Shown here piece after piece: positions 39,741-48,771 of a stretch of 64,000 bases of DNA; positions within the stretch are counted from its first letter, which is position 1, and each line of letters starts with the position of its first letter. The translations under genes and the position numbers were made by a program. The notes under the pieces are model-generated. The model ran no database searches. It had not been told where the DNA came from and was given only the letters and a program-made list of their open reading frames with translations. The stretch is from Brachybacterium sp. EE-P12 (GTDB lineage Bacteria > Actinomycetota > Actinomycetes > Actinomycetales > Dermabacteraceae): contig NZ_QXCP01000005.1 in the NCBI RefSeq assembly GCF_003711805.1, forward strand, positions 1 through 64,000, in the 5' to 3' direction.

Positions 39741-41720
39741 ATGCCCGCACGCCGCATCGCCCTGGCGACCCTCGCGGTGCTGATCCTGCTGCTCGGCGGC
39801 GGGATCGGCGCCGGGGTCTGGAAGGGCGGCTGGCAGGCCGCCCCGAAGCTCGCCCTGGATCTCGAGGGCGGCACCCAGGTCATCCTCCAGGCCCAGTCCC
39901 GCGACGGCTCTGCCATCGACGCGACGGCCATGGAGCAGGCCCGGCAGATCATGAGCCAGCGCATCAACGCGATGGGCGTGGCGGAGACCGAGATCACCGT
40001 CCAGGGCGGCACCAACATCGTCATCGACGTGCCCGGCCAGATGGACCAGGAGACCTCCGCGGCGATCCGGCAGACCGCCGCGATGTCGTTCCGTCCGGTC
40101 CTCGGGGTGGTCGCCCCCGAGGCGGAGGGCGACAGCGCCGCGTCGGACGGCGGCGGCGAGGCCCCCGACGGCGGCGGAGAGGCCTCCGACGCGGGCGGCA
40201 GCGGTGACGACGAGGCCTCCACGGCCCCCGCCGATCCGTCCCAGCACCTCTTCGACGGCGCGCTCAGCGACGACTCCTCGCTCGCGCCCTCGGCCTCCTC
40301 CACCTCGGAGGGCGAGCTCGCCCATCCGGCCTGGAGCATGGACTGGATGACCCCCGAGGTCCAGAACGAGCTGATGAGCGCCGACTGCGTGGACCCCGCG
40401 GCGCAGCAGGAGAGCGCCGCCCGCGCTGCCCCCGACGAGCCGATGGTCGCCTGCGCCCCGGACGGCAGCGCGAAGTACCTGCTCGGCCCCGAGGTCGTCG
40501 CGGGCTCCGCGATCGAGGGCTCCTCCGTCGCCTCCGACGTCACCCCCACCGGGCAGCCCACCGGCTACTACGTCGTGAACATGTCCTTCGACGACTCGGC
40601 CGCGCAGTCCTTCTCGACGATGACCAGCGCGCTGTACAACGGCGAGGGTGCCACCGCGGCCTTCGGCATCGTGCTCGACGGCATGGTCATCTCCGCTCCC
40701 GAGGTCCAGGAGCCCTCCCCGGGCGGTGAGGCCTCGATCTCCGGCAACTTCAGCCAGGACCAGGCGACCCAGCTCTCCGACCAGCTGCGCTTCGGCGCGC
40801 TGCCGCTCGAGTTCGAGGTCGCCTCCGAGCAGCAGATCTCCGCGACACTCGGCGCGGACCAGCTCGAGATGGGCCTCGTCGCAGGGCTCATCGGGCTGGC
40901 CCTGGTGGTGCTCTACGCGGTGGGCCAGTATCGCCTGCTCGCGGCCGTGACCACGTCGAGCCTGCTGATCATGGGCCTGCTGACCTACGGCACGCTCACC
41001 GTCCTGTCCAACATCCCCGAGATCGGCTACCGCTTCTCGCTGGCCGGGGTGGTGGGCCTGATCGTCGCGATCGCCTTCACGGCGGACTCCTTCATCGTCT
41101 ACTTCGAGCGGGTGCGCGACGAGATCCGCGAAGGGCGCGGAATCGCCGCGGCGGTCGACCACGGCTGGGACCGCGCCAAGCGCACCATCCTCGCCTCCGA
41201 CTCCGTCAACGTCATCGCGGCCGTGGTGCTCTACCTGCTCTCCACCGGCGGCGTGCGCGGCTTCGCCTTCGTGCTGGGCCTGACCACAGTGCTCGACCTC
41301 GTGGTCGTCTTCCTGTTCACCCACCCCGTCCTGCAGGCCCTCGTGCGCACCCGCTTCTTCGGCAAGGGTCATCCCTGGAGCGGTCTGGACCCGGCCCGGC
41401 TCGACCGAGACGTGCCCGCCTACGCCGGTCGCGGCCGGGTGCGCGTCGGCGAGGAGCGCGGTCGCGGCGCGGGGAACGGTCGCGCCGCGAGGAACGGCCG
41501 CGGCCGCCGCGGAGCTGACGACGCCGAGGCGGCTCCCGTCCGCGAGCCGATCGCCGTGCGCCGCGCCCGTGAGGCGCGCGAGGCGCAGGCGGCAGCCGCC
41601 GCGACCGGCGACGGCGCCGCCGCGCCACGGGACGGCTCCGCGGACGCGCAGCAGCCCACGCCCGCCGAGCCCGACGGACCGACCGAGGACACCGACGAGA
41701 CCGAGGAGCAGGGCCGATGA
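39741..41720 (+). CDS. secD: protein translocase subunit SecD
   Basis: 659 residues. It uses the proton gradient to finish protein export. One N-terminal helix, LALDLEGGTQVILQA in the periplasmic P1 start, then a large external domain and five more helices (about 375-535) with GLALVVLYAVGQYR and IAFTADSFIVYFERVRDEIREG. Two unusual parts: an acidic Gly/Asp/Ser-rich insert at about 130-165, and a 120-residue cytoplasmic tail rich in Arg, Gly, Ala and then Glu. Overlaps secF by 4 bases. Confidence 0.96.
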   Translation: MPARRIALATLAVLILLLGGGIGAGVWKGGWQAAPKLALDLEGGTQVILQAQSRDGSAIDATAMEQARQIMSQRINAMGVAETEITVQGGTNIVIDVPGQMDQETSAAIRQTAAMSFRPVLGVVAPEAEGDSAASDGGGEAPDGGGEASDAGGSGDDEASTAPADPSQHLFDGALSDDSSLAPSASSTSEGELAHPAWSMDWMTPEVQNELMSADCVDPAAQQESAARAAPDEPMVACAPDGSAKYLLGPEVVAGSAIEGSSVASDVTPTGQPTGYYVVNMSFDDSAAQSFSTMTSALYNGEGATAAFGIVLDGMVISAPEVQEPSPGGEASISGNFSQDQATQLSDQLRFGALPLEFEVASEQQISATLGADQLEMGLVAGLIGLALVVLYAVGQYRLLAAVTTSSLLIMGLLTYGTLTVLSNIPEIGYRFSLAGVVGLIVAIAFTADSFIVYFERVRDEIREGRGIAAAVDHGWDRAKRTILASDSVNVIAAVVLYLLSTGGVRGFAFVLGLTTVLDLVVVFLFTHPVLQALVRTRFFGKGHPWSGLDPARLDRDVPAYAGRGRVRVGEERGRGAGNGRAARNGRGRRGADDAEAAPVREPIAVRRAREAREAQAAAAATGDGAAAPRDGSADAQQPTPAEPDGPTEDTDETEEQGR

Positions 41721-42901
41721 GCGCGACCTTCGCCACGTTCGGCAACGACCTCCATGCGGGGCGGCGCGTCCTGCCCATCGTCACCAGGCGCCGCACCTGG
41801 TATCTGCTCGGCCTCGTGATCGTCGTGGTGCTCGGTGCCCTCGCGGTCCTGCGCGGCCCGAACTTCGGCATCGAGTTCACCGGCGGCTCCGAGTTCCAGG
41901 TGGCCGGGGTCGCCGACACCGAGCAGACCACGGCGCGCGATGTCGTGCGAGAGCACCTGCCCGACAACGAGCCGAAGGTCACCCAGCTCGGCAGCGACAC
42001 CCTGCGGGTGCAGACCGAGCAGCTCGACTCGGAGCAGACCGCCGAGCTGGCGGGCGAGCTCGCCGCCGCCTACGACGTGCCGGCCGACGCGGTCTCCACC
42101 TCGTACATCGGTCCCGTATGGAGCGGCGACGTCACCACGAAGATGGCCCGTGGCGTGGTCGTCTTCCTGGTCCTGGTCGCCGCGATGATGGCGCTGTACT
42201 TCCGCGACCTCAAGGCCTCCGCCGCGGCGATGCTCGCGCTGGGCCACGACATGCTGCTCACCGTCGCGGTCTACGGCGTGGTGGGCTTCGAGATCACGCC
42301 CGGCACGGTGATCGGATTCCTGACGGTCATGGGCTACTCGCTGTACGACACGATCGTCGTCTTCGACAAGGTCCGGGAGAACACGGCCGACCTCACGGGG
42401 CAGAGCAGAAGCACCTATGCCGAGCTGGTCGAGCTCGCGGCGAACCAGACCCTGGTCCGCTCGATCAACACGTCCGTCGTCGCGCTGCTGCCGATCGGGT
42501 CGATCCTCGCCATCGGCGCCTTCCTCCTCGGGGCCGGCACGCTCAAGGACATCTCGCTCGCGCTGTTCATCGGCATCATCGCCGGCACCTACTCCTCGAT
42601 CTTCCTCGCCCCCGGCCTGCTGGTGGACTTCCGTCGCCGCGAGCCCGGGATCCGCGAGCACACCGCCGCGGTCGAGCGCTCCCGCGCCGGGCGGGATGAC
42701 GACGGGGAGCCCGGCCGGACGGATCCCGAGCACGGCGCCCCCGCCGCGGACGCGCGGGGAGGGGACGGCTCCGATGCCGCGAGCACCGGCGGCACCGCCG
42801 ACGGCGAGCCGGTGCGCCAGGACGCCGGCGGCCCCGCCACCACCCGCACTGCCCGGCAGCAGCCGCGCAGGACCACCCGACGCCGGCGCACCGGCAGGTG
42901 A
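41717..42901 (+). CDS. secF: protein translocase subunit SecF
   Basis: 394 residues. N-terminal helix, GPNFGIEFTGGSEFQV (the SecF first external segment), then five helices with ALGHDMLLTVAVYG, VMGYSLYDTIVVFDKVREN and the Ile/Leu-rich end of the fold at about 300. The last 85 residues are hydrophilic, acidic then Arg-rich. Partner of SecD, coupled through ATGA. Confidence 0.96.
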   Translation: MSATFATFGNDLHAGRRVLPIVTRRRTWYLLGLVIVVVLGALAVLRGPNFGIEFTGGSEFQVAGVADTEQTTARDVVREHLPDNEPKVTQLGSDTLRVQTEQLDSEQTAELAGELAAAYDVPADAVSTSYIGPVWSGDVTTKMARGVVVFLVLVAAMMALYFRDLKASAAAMLALGHDMLLTVAVYGVVGFEITPGTVIGFLTVMGYSLYDTIVVFDKVRENTADLTGQSRSTYAELVELAANQTLVRSINTSVVALLPIGSILAIGAFLLGAGTLKDISLALFIGIIAGTYSSIFLAPGLLVDFRRREPGIREHTAAVERSRAGRDDDGEPGRTDPEHGAPAADARGGDGSDAASTGGTADGEPVRQDAGGPATTRTARQQPRRTTRRRRTGR

Positions 42902-42909
42902 GGAACCCG

Positions 42910-43461
42910 ATGGACGACACCCAGCCCGCTGCTGCCCGGATCCAGGCGCTGCGCAGCACGCACATCGCCGAGTACCCGGACTTCCCGACCCCGGGCGTGC
43001 TCTTCCGCGACATCACGCCGCTGCTGCGCGACGCCGCGGCGCTGCGCGAGGTGATCCGCTACTGGACCAGCCTGCTGCCCGAGGGGATCGACTTCGTCGT
43101 GGGCACCGAGGCACGCGGCTTCGTGCTCGGCGCGCCGCTGGCGTACGAGCTCGGCGCCGGCTTCATCCCCGTGCGGAAGGCCGGCAAGCTCCCCGGCCGC
43201 CCCGCCGGGCTGAAGTACGACCTCGAGTACGGCAGCGCCGAGATCCAGATCCCGGAGAACTCGCTGCCGGCCGGAGCGCGCACCGTCGTCGTCGACGACC
43301 TGCTGGCCACGGGCGGCACCGCCGCGGCGACGATCGAGCTGACCAGGCGCTTCGACGTCGAGCTGCTGGGGGCGTCCTTCCTCCTCGAGCTCGAGGCGCT
43401 GGGCGGCCGGGAGAAGCTGTCCGGCGTCCCGCTGACCGCCGTGTGGAGCATCCCCGACTGA
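42910..43461 (+). CDS. apt: adenine phosphoribosyltransferase
   Basis: 183 residues. It salvages adenine to AMP with PRPP. PRPP loop VVVDDLLATGGTAAATIEL; also IAEYPDFPTPGVLFRDITPLL and GTEARGFVLGAPLAYELGAGFIPVRKAGKLP, all typical. ATG 42910 is preferred since tgagg stands 7 bases upstream; GTG 42898, overlapping the secF stop, is an alternative. The order secF-apt-rel is common in actinobacteria. Confidence 0.95.
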   Translation: MDDTQPAAARIQALRSTHIAEYPDFPTPGVLFRDITPLLRDAAALREVIRYWTSLLPEGIDFVVGTEARGFVLGAPLAYELGAGFIPVRKAGKLPGRPAGLKYDLEYGSAEIQIPENSLPAGARTVVVDDLLATGGTAAATIELTRRFDVELLGASFLLELEALGGREKLSGVPLTAVWSIPD

Positions 43462-43567
43462 CCTGCCCGGCGCGCTCGCCCGCTGACCTGCGTGGTGCCT
43501 CGGTCCGCTGCGCTCCGGCGCACCGGTCCGCTCGCCGGAGCGTGCGCGCCCATCGCCCGCCCGCGCG

Positions 43568-43573
43568 TAGACT
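43568..43573 (+). promoter_or_regulatory. candidate rel -10 box
   Basis: TAGACT, about 27 bases before ATG 43600. The ribosome site gggagg (43589-43594) is 5 bases before that ATG and overlaps the alternative GTG 43594, which therefore is unlikely. Confidence 0.5.
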
Positions 43574-43599
43574 GAGGCCTTCCAGACAGGGAGGTGTGC

Positions 43600-46011
43600 A
43601 TGCAGGAGCGGACCGCATCCGAGCACGCCGAGGGTCGCAGCACCCCGGCGGATCAGACGACGCGCCCGCCCGCGGCCACGCCCTCCTCGCCCCGGACCCC
43701 CTCGACGTCGCCGCGCCGCTCCCGCTCGCGGCTGTCCTTCTTCGCCCCGCGAGCCGCCTCCGCGGTGGATCCGCTGCTGGCCCCGCTGCTGGAGACCATG
43801 ACGGCGGTCAGTCCGAAGGAGAACCAGGAGCTCGTCCGCCGGGCCTACGCGGTCGCGGAGCGCTCCCACCGCGGCCAGACCCGCAGGAGCGGCGACCCGT
43901 ACATCACCCATCCGGTCTCGGTCGCCACGATCCTCGCCGAGCTCGGCTCCCCGGCCGATGTCGTCGCCGCCGCGCTCCTCCACGACACGGTCGAGGACAC
44001 CGACTACTCCCTGGACCAGCTGCGCTCCGAGTTCGGCGAGATCATCGCCGTGATGGTCGACGGCGTGACGAAGCTGGACAAGGTCACCTACGGCGAGGCC
44101 GCTCAGGCAGAGACGGTCCGGAAGATGATCGTCGCCATGAGCCGCGACGTGCGGGTGCTGCTGATCAAGCTCGCCGACCGCCTCCACAACGCCCGGACCT
44201 GGAAGTACGTGCCCGCCGCCTCCGCCGAGCGGAAGGCGAAGGAGACCCTCGAGATCTATGCGCCGCTCGCGCACCGCCTGGGCCTGAACACGATGAAGTG
44301 GGAGCTCGAGGACCGCTCCTTCCAGGTGCTGTACCCGAAGGTGTACGAGGAGATCGTCTCTCTCGTGGCGCAGCACGCGCCGGCGCGCGAGCAGTACCTC
44401 AGCACGGTCTCCTCCCAGATCCAGGAGGACCTCAAGAAGGCACGGATCAAGGCCGAGGTCACCGGTCGACCCAAGCACTACTACTCGATCTACCAGAAGA
44501 TGATCGTGCGCGGCCGCGACTTCTCCGACATCTACGACCTGGTCGGGGTGCGGGTGCTGGTGGACACGGTCCGCGACTGCTACGGGGTGCTCGGCACGCT
44601 GCACGCCCGCTGGTCGCCGGTGCAGGGCCGCTTCAAGGACTACATCGCGCTGCCGAAGTTCAACCTCTACCAGTCCCTGCACACCACGGTGATCGGTCCC
44701 ACCGGCAAACCGGTCGAGATCCAGATCCGCACGCGGGAGATGCATCGTCGCGCGGAGTACGGCGTCGCCGCGCACTGGAAGTACAAGGCGATGGCAGGCG
44801 GTCAGGGCGGTGCCGAGTCCGCCGCGATCTCGAACGACGCCGCCTGGCTGCGCCAGCTCATGGACTGGCAGAAGGAGACCACCGACTCCGGGGAGTTCCT
44901 GGACTCGCTGCGCTTCGAGATCAACACGCAGGAGGTGTACGTCTTCACGCCGAAGGGCGACGTGCTGGCGCTTCCGCAGGGCTCCACCCCGGTGGACTTC
45001 GCCTACTCGGTCCACACGGAGGTCGGCCATCGCACGATCGGCGCCCGCGTGAACGGGCGCCTGGTCTCCCTGGAGTCGACGCTCTCCACCGGCGACGTGG
45101 TCGAGGTGTTCACCTCGAAGTCCGCGGACGCGGGGCCGAGCCGGGACTGGCTCGGCTTCGTGAAGTCGCCGCGCGCCCGCAGCAAGATCCGCCAGTGGTT
45201 CTCGAAGGAGCGGCGCGAGGAGGCGCTCGAGCGGGGAAAGGAGGAGCTCGCCAAGGCGCTGCGGCGGCAGGACCTGCCGATGCGCCGACTGCTGACCCAC
45301 GACACCCTCGCCACGATCGCCACGGAGCTGAACCTCTCCTCGATCGACGGGCTCTACACCTCCATCGGGGAGGGGCACACCGGCGCCCAGCACGTCGTCG
45401 AGAAGCTCCGCGCCTCCTTCGGCGGGTCCGACGGCGCCGAGGAGGACCTCGCCGAGATCACTCTGCCCTCGCGGGCACGGCGCCGCGGCAGCCGCCAGGA
45501 GCGTCACACCTCGGAGACCGATCAGGGCGTGATCATCGACGGCCACGCCGATCTGTGGGTCAAGCTCGCCAAGTGCTGCGCCCCGGTGCCCGGCGACCCG
45601 ATCGTCGGCTTCATCACCCGCGGCTCCGGCATCTCGGTGCATCACACGAGCTGCACGAACGCGATCCAGCTGCAGGAGCAGCAGCCCGATCGGATGGTCG
45701 AGGCCACCTGGTCCGGTCGTCACAGCACCGCCTATCTCGTGCACATCAAGGTCGAGGCGCTGGACCGGCCCCGGCTGCTGACCGATCTCGCCCTGGTGAT
45801 CTCCGAGCAGCAGGTGAACCTGCAGTCCGCCTCGGCGCAGTCGAACACCGACCGGCTGGCCACGACCTTCTTCTCCTTCGAGCTGGCTGACCCCTCCCAC
45901 CTCCAGTCCGTGCTCGCGCAGGTGCGGCGGGTCGAGGGGGTCTACGACGTCTACCGGGTCACCGCGGACGGCCACCCCGTGGGCGCCGGCACCCCGCTCA
46001 CCGCGAGCTGA
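43600..46011 (+). CDS. rel: bifunctional (p)ppGpp synthetase/hydrolase Rel
   Basis: 803 residues. Domains in order: a 65-residue Pro/Ser/Arg-rich leader; HD hydrolase (THPVSVATILAEL, LLHDTVEDTDY, about 100-250); synthetase with DLVGVRVLVDT and KDYIALPKFNLYQSLHTTV (about 280-400); TGS (VYVFTPKGDVLALPQGSTPVDFAYSVHTEVGH, about 445-505); zinc-finger/helical part with CCAPVPGD; C-terminal ACT (about 715-790). The HD motif and synthetase region are both complete, so it should make and degrade the alarmone. The 3' end overlaps the convergent AbiEi-like gene by 14 bases. Confidence 0.97.
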   Translation: MQERTASEHAEGRSTPADQTTRPPAATPSSPRTPSTSPRRSRSRLSFFAPRAASAVDPLLAPLLETMTAVSPKENQELVRRAYAVAERSHRGQTRRSGDPYITHPVSVATILAELGSPADVVAAALLHDTVEDTDYSLDQLRSEFGEIIAVMVDGVTKLDKVTYGEAAQAETVRKMIVAMSRDVRVLLIKLADRLHNARTWKYVPAASAERKAKETLEIYAPLAHRLGLNTMKWELEDRSFQVLYPKVYEEIVSLVAQHAPAREQYLSTVSSQIQEDLKKARIKAEVTGRPKHYYSIYQKMIVRGRDFSDIYDLVGVRVLVDTVRDCYGVLGTLHARWSPVQGRFKDYIALPKFNLYQSLHTTVIGPTGKPVEIQIRTREMHRRAEYGVAAHWKYKAMAGGQGGAESAAISNDAAWLRQLMDWQKETTDSGEFLDSLRFEINTQEVYVFTPKGDVLALPQGSTPVDFAYSVHTEVGHRTIGARVNGRLVSLESTLSTGDVVEVFTSKSADAGPSRDWLGFVKSPRARSKIRQWFSKERREEALERGKEELAKALRRQDLPMRRLLTHDTLATIATELNLSSIDGLYTSIGEGHTGAQHVVEKLRASFGGSDGAEEDLAEITLPSRARRRGSRQERHTSETDQGVIIDGHADLWVKLAKCCAPVPGDPIVGFITRGSGISVHHTSCTNAIQLQEQQPDRMVEATWSGRHSTAYLVHIKVEALDRPRLLTDLALVISEQQVNLQSASAQSNTDRLATTFFSFELADPSHLQSVLAQVRRVEGVYDVYRVTADGHPVGAGTPLTAS

Positions 46012-46813
46012 CGGGTCCTGCCCGCCCGTGCGGCCGCACCAGCGGTCGCGGTGCGCTGGATGGCGGGCCGACGCCGGAGCCGAGGATCCTCGCCAGGCGC
46101 TCCCGGGCGGCCTGCACCCCGGGATGACGGTGCAGGCGGTGCAGATGGGCGCGCACCTCCTCGGCCTCCACCAGGCCTGCCCGCTCGAGGCCGCGCAGCA
46201 GCGGGCGGGCCGTCTCCTCGGGGCTGAACCGCAGCAGGTCGACAGCGGTGCGCCGGGGCGTCGTGACCGGTGCGCCGCCCAGGGTGTCGATCTCCCCGGG
46301 TGCCAGACGGGCGTGGCGCTGCACCACCCCGGCGAGCACCCCGCGGTGGGAGGGGGAGAGCAGCTCGAGCGGTGCGGGCGGGATGCCGCCCAGATGCACC
46401 CAGGCCGCGGTCGGGCCGGCGATCACATGATGGGGCTGCAGATGCTCGCCGAGCGCGCAGCCGACGGCGAGCGCCCGCCGTACCGCGCTGTCGAGCAGGT
46501 CGGGCGGGAGGAAGATCCCCGGCCGCAGCCGGGCGAGCTCCCCGCGGCCCACCATCGCGGCCGTCGTGGGTGTCTCCTCCCAGCGCTGGAGGTCGCCGCC
46601 GAGGGCCAGGGCCAGCTCCGCAGCGTGATGGGACCAGGCGGCGCACAGCCCGATCGGACGTGCTGCGGAGGTGATCACCGGGGCCGGGGGAGGGTCCCAC
46701 GGTCGAGCGTCCGGGACCTCGTCCGGCACTTCGTGACGTGGGCCGGCCGGTGCGTCGTGCGCGGTATCGGAGCAGGCGTGGGCGGTGGCAGCGGAGCGGG
46801 ACGGTGTCGTCAT
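45998..46813 (-). CDS. AbiEi-like antitoxin/regulator domain protein, orphan
   Basis: 271 residues. Between about 60 and 165 it resembles the type IV toxin-antitoxin AbiEi family: a winged-helix-like start (TTAAMVGRGELARLRPGIFLPP), then RALAVG and HHVIAGPTAAWVHLGG. The rest is Arg/Leu-rich and helical. No AbiEii nucleotidyltransferase toxin gene lies on either side, so this is an orphan, a kind common in actinobacteria. Start ATG 46813; the first 45 residues are poorly conserved Pro/Ala-rich sequence. Function unproven. Confidence 0.72.
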   Translation of the reverse strand: MTTPSRSAATAHACSDTAHDAPAGPRHEVPDEVPDARPWDPPPAPVITSAARPIGLCAAWSHHAAELALALGGDLQRWEETPTTAAMVGRGELARLRPGIFLPPDLLDSAVRRALAVGCALGEHLQPHHVIAGPTAAWVHLGGIPPAPLELLSPSHRGVLAGVVQRHARLAPGEIDTLGGAPVTTPRRTAVDLLRFSPEETARPLLRGLERAGLVEAEEVRAHLHRLHRHPGVQAARERLARILGSGVGPPSSAPRPLVRPHGRAGPVSSR

Positions 46814-46847
46814 GCTCCGACCCTCCCCGGCGCGGCCCCGCACGGCA

Positions 46848-46881
46848 ATGCCCCGCCCGTCGCTGTGGACGGGCGGGGCAT
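46848..46881 (-). terminator. terminator of the DUF349 gene
   Basis: A perfect 14-bp stem (atgccccgcccgtc / gacgggcggggcat) with a 6-base loop, 43 bases after the stop of the minus-strand gene. No U-tract. It also precedes the AbiEi-like gene. Confidence 0.65.
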
Positions 46882-46923
46882 GGGGAGGGACGATGCGGCG
46901 CCGGGCGCCGGCCGGCCAGAGGC

Positions 46924-48558
46924 TCAGCCCAGGTCGCGGGCGGAGCGCTCGATCACGGCGAGCCACTCCTTGCGGGCCTCGAGCGCGGCCTCCGCCTCGG
47001 CGATCCTCTTCGGGTCGCCGCCCTCGCGCGCCTTCTCCAGCGCCTCCTCGTAGGAGGCGATCGCGGAGTGCAGCTGGGAGGACGCCCCCTCGACCCGGGC
47101 CCGGGTGCGGGGGTCGGTGCGGCGCCACTCGTCCTGCTCGGCGTTCTTCACGGCCCGCTCCACGGCGCGCAGTCGGTCGTCGATGCGCCGCATGTCCCCG
47201 CGCGGCACCTTGCCGGCCTCCTCCCAGCGATCCTGGACGGAGCGCAGGGCCGTCTTCGCGGCCTCGAGATCCTTGCCCGGGTCGATGGCCTCGGCCTCGA
47301 CCAGGAGAGCCTCCTTGGCCTCCAGGTTCTTCCGCTGCTCGGCCTCTGTCTCGTGCAGATCGGCGTTGCGGGCGGCGAAGAACGTGTCCTGCGCGGCCTT
47401 GAACCGCTTCCACTGGGCGTCGTCCTTCTTGCGGGCTCCGCGGGGAGCGCGGCGCCACTGCTCCATCAGGTCCTTGTACGCGCGGACCGTCGGGCCCCAG
47501 TCGGTGGAGTCCTGCATCGCCTCGGCGCGGGCGATGAGCTCCTCCTTGTGCGCGGCGGCCTCAGCGTGCTTCTCGTCGAGCTTCGAGAAGAACTGCTTGC
47601 GCATCCGGTCGAAGGAGGCGCGGGCGGCCGAGAGCCGCTTCCACAGTGCCTCCTCGGTCGGGCGGTCGAGGTTGATGTCCTCGGACTGCATCTGCTTCCA
47701 GGTCGGGACCATCTGTCGCATGGTCTCCCCGGCGTTCTTCCAGGAGATCTGCTCCGGGGGCGTGGCGACCAGCGCCTCGATCGACTCGACGAACTCGGTG
47801 CGGCGCGCCGTCGCGGCCTCACGCTGCTCAGCCCGCTTCGCCTCGAGCGCCCGGATCTTCTCCTTCGCCTGCTCGCGCAGCTCCGACGCTCGGGCGCGGA
47901 GCGCCGGGATGTCGCCGACGACCTGCGGCTCCTTCATGTTCTTGCGCAGGTTCTCCAGGAGCCGGTTCAGCTCGTTCTGCGTGTGCTCGGGAGCGTTCAG
48001 CGTCGTGGCCGTGAGGTCGAGGAAGGCGACCAGGTCGAGATACGCCGAGGCGAAGGGCTCGAGCGCCGCATCGCGGTCGGTCTCCGTCGTGGTGCCGATC
48101 GTGCGCACCTGGGTACCGTCCTGGACGGTGACCGTGCCGTCCTCGGCCACCGCGCCGAAGGCCTTCGCCTCCGCGATCTTCTCGGGGTCGTGCTCGGTGA
48201 TGGCCGGGGCGACCGGCAGCAGCGCGGCGGTGGGCTTCTTGCCGGCGAGCGCGGCGGGGGAGGGCGCCGCCGGACGCGGGGCCGACGGGGAGGGCGCGGC
48301 GGGCTTCGGGGTGGCCGGGGCCTGCGCCTCGGCGGTCTCGGCCTCGGCGGAGGGCGACGGCCCGTCGGCGGCCGGGGCCTGGGCGCCGGACTCGGGCACC
48401 TGCTCCGAGGTCGTCCGCTCGGCGTCGGCCGGTTCCTGCGGCTGCGGCTCGGCGGGCGCCTGCTCGGCGGATGCCTGCTCGGCCGTCTCGTCGACGACGC
48501 CGTCGGCCTCGGGGACGGAGGACTGGTCGGCGGGGAGGGGAGTCTCGGACTCGCTCAC
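46924..48558 (-). CDS. DUF349-domain protein
   Basis: 544 residues from GTG 48558 with aaggag 7 bases upstream. Residues 1-120 are Ala/Pro/Glu-rich and disordered. From about 150 on it is almost all charged helix with repeated DUF349 units, each marked by a W and a R/K-rich helix (for example WKNAGETMRQMVPTWKQMQ, DWGPTVRAYKDLMEQWRRAP, AAQDTFFAARN). DUF349 proteins are long coiled coils; their function is poorly defined. A minus-strand TAGAGT -10 (48674-48669) stands about 110 bases upstream. Divergent from hisS. Confidence 0.9.
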   Translation of the reverse strand: MSESETPLPADQSSVPEADGVVDETAEQASAEQAPAEPQPQEPADAERTTSEQVPESGAQAPAADGPSPSAEAETAEAQAPATPKPAAPSPSAPRPAAPSPAALAGKKPTAALLPVAPAITEHDPEKIAEAKAFGAVAEDGTVTVQDGTQVRTIGTTTETDRDAALEPFASAYLDLVAFLDLTATTLNAPEHTQNELNRLLENLRKNMKEPQVVGDIPALRARASELREQAKEKIRALEAKRAEQREAATARRTEFVESIEALVATPPEQISWKNAGETMRQMVPTWKQMQSEDINLDRPTEEALWKRLSAARASFDRMRKQFFSKLDEKHAEAAAHKEELIARAEAMQDSTDWGPTVRAYKDLMEQWRRAPRGARKKDDAQWKRFKAAQDTFFAARNADLHETEAEQRKNLEAKEALLVEAEAIDPGKDLEAAKTALRSVQDRWEEAGKVPRGDMRRIDDRLRAVERAVKNAEQDEWRRTDPRTRARVEGASSQLHSAIASYEEALEKAREGGDPKRIAEAEAALEARKEWLAVIERSARDLG

Positions 48559-48668
48559 GATTGAGCTCCTTCGATGGGATCCGCTGCAGGGCGGGACACT
48601 GCCGCCACGAGGACGGCCGGGCTGTCGGGGCGCTCGCCCCGGCGGGACCGGGACGACCACGTCAGGGA

Positions 48669-48674
48669 ACTCTA
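48669..48674 (-). promoter_or_regulatory. candidate -10 box of the DUF349 gene
   Basis: TAGAGT on the minus strand, about 110 bases before the GTG, which has a good ribosome site (aaggag). Confidence 0.35.
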
Positions 48675-48727
48675 CAGCGGCCCGCGCCCTCGGAGCGCCG
48701 CGTCCGACAGCGACGGCCCCGACAGGG

Positions 48728-48733
48728 GATAAT
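48728..48733 (+). promoter_or_regulatory. hisS -10 box
   Basis: GATAAT, close to the TATAAT consensus, 38 bases before ATG 48772. The ribosome site aaggaag is at 48757-48763. Confidence 0.5.
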
Positions 48734-48771
48734 GGGTGCGCCCCGCCGACGACCAGAAGGAAGTGCACCGC

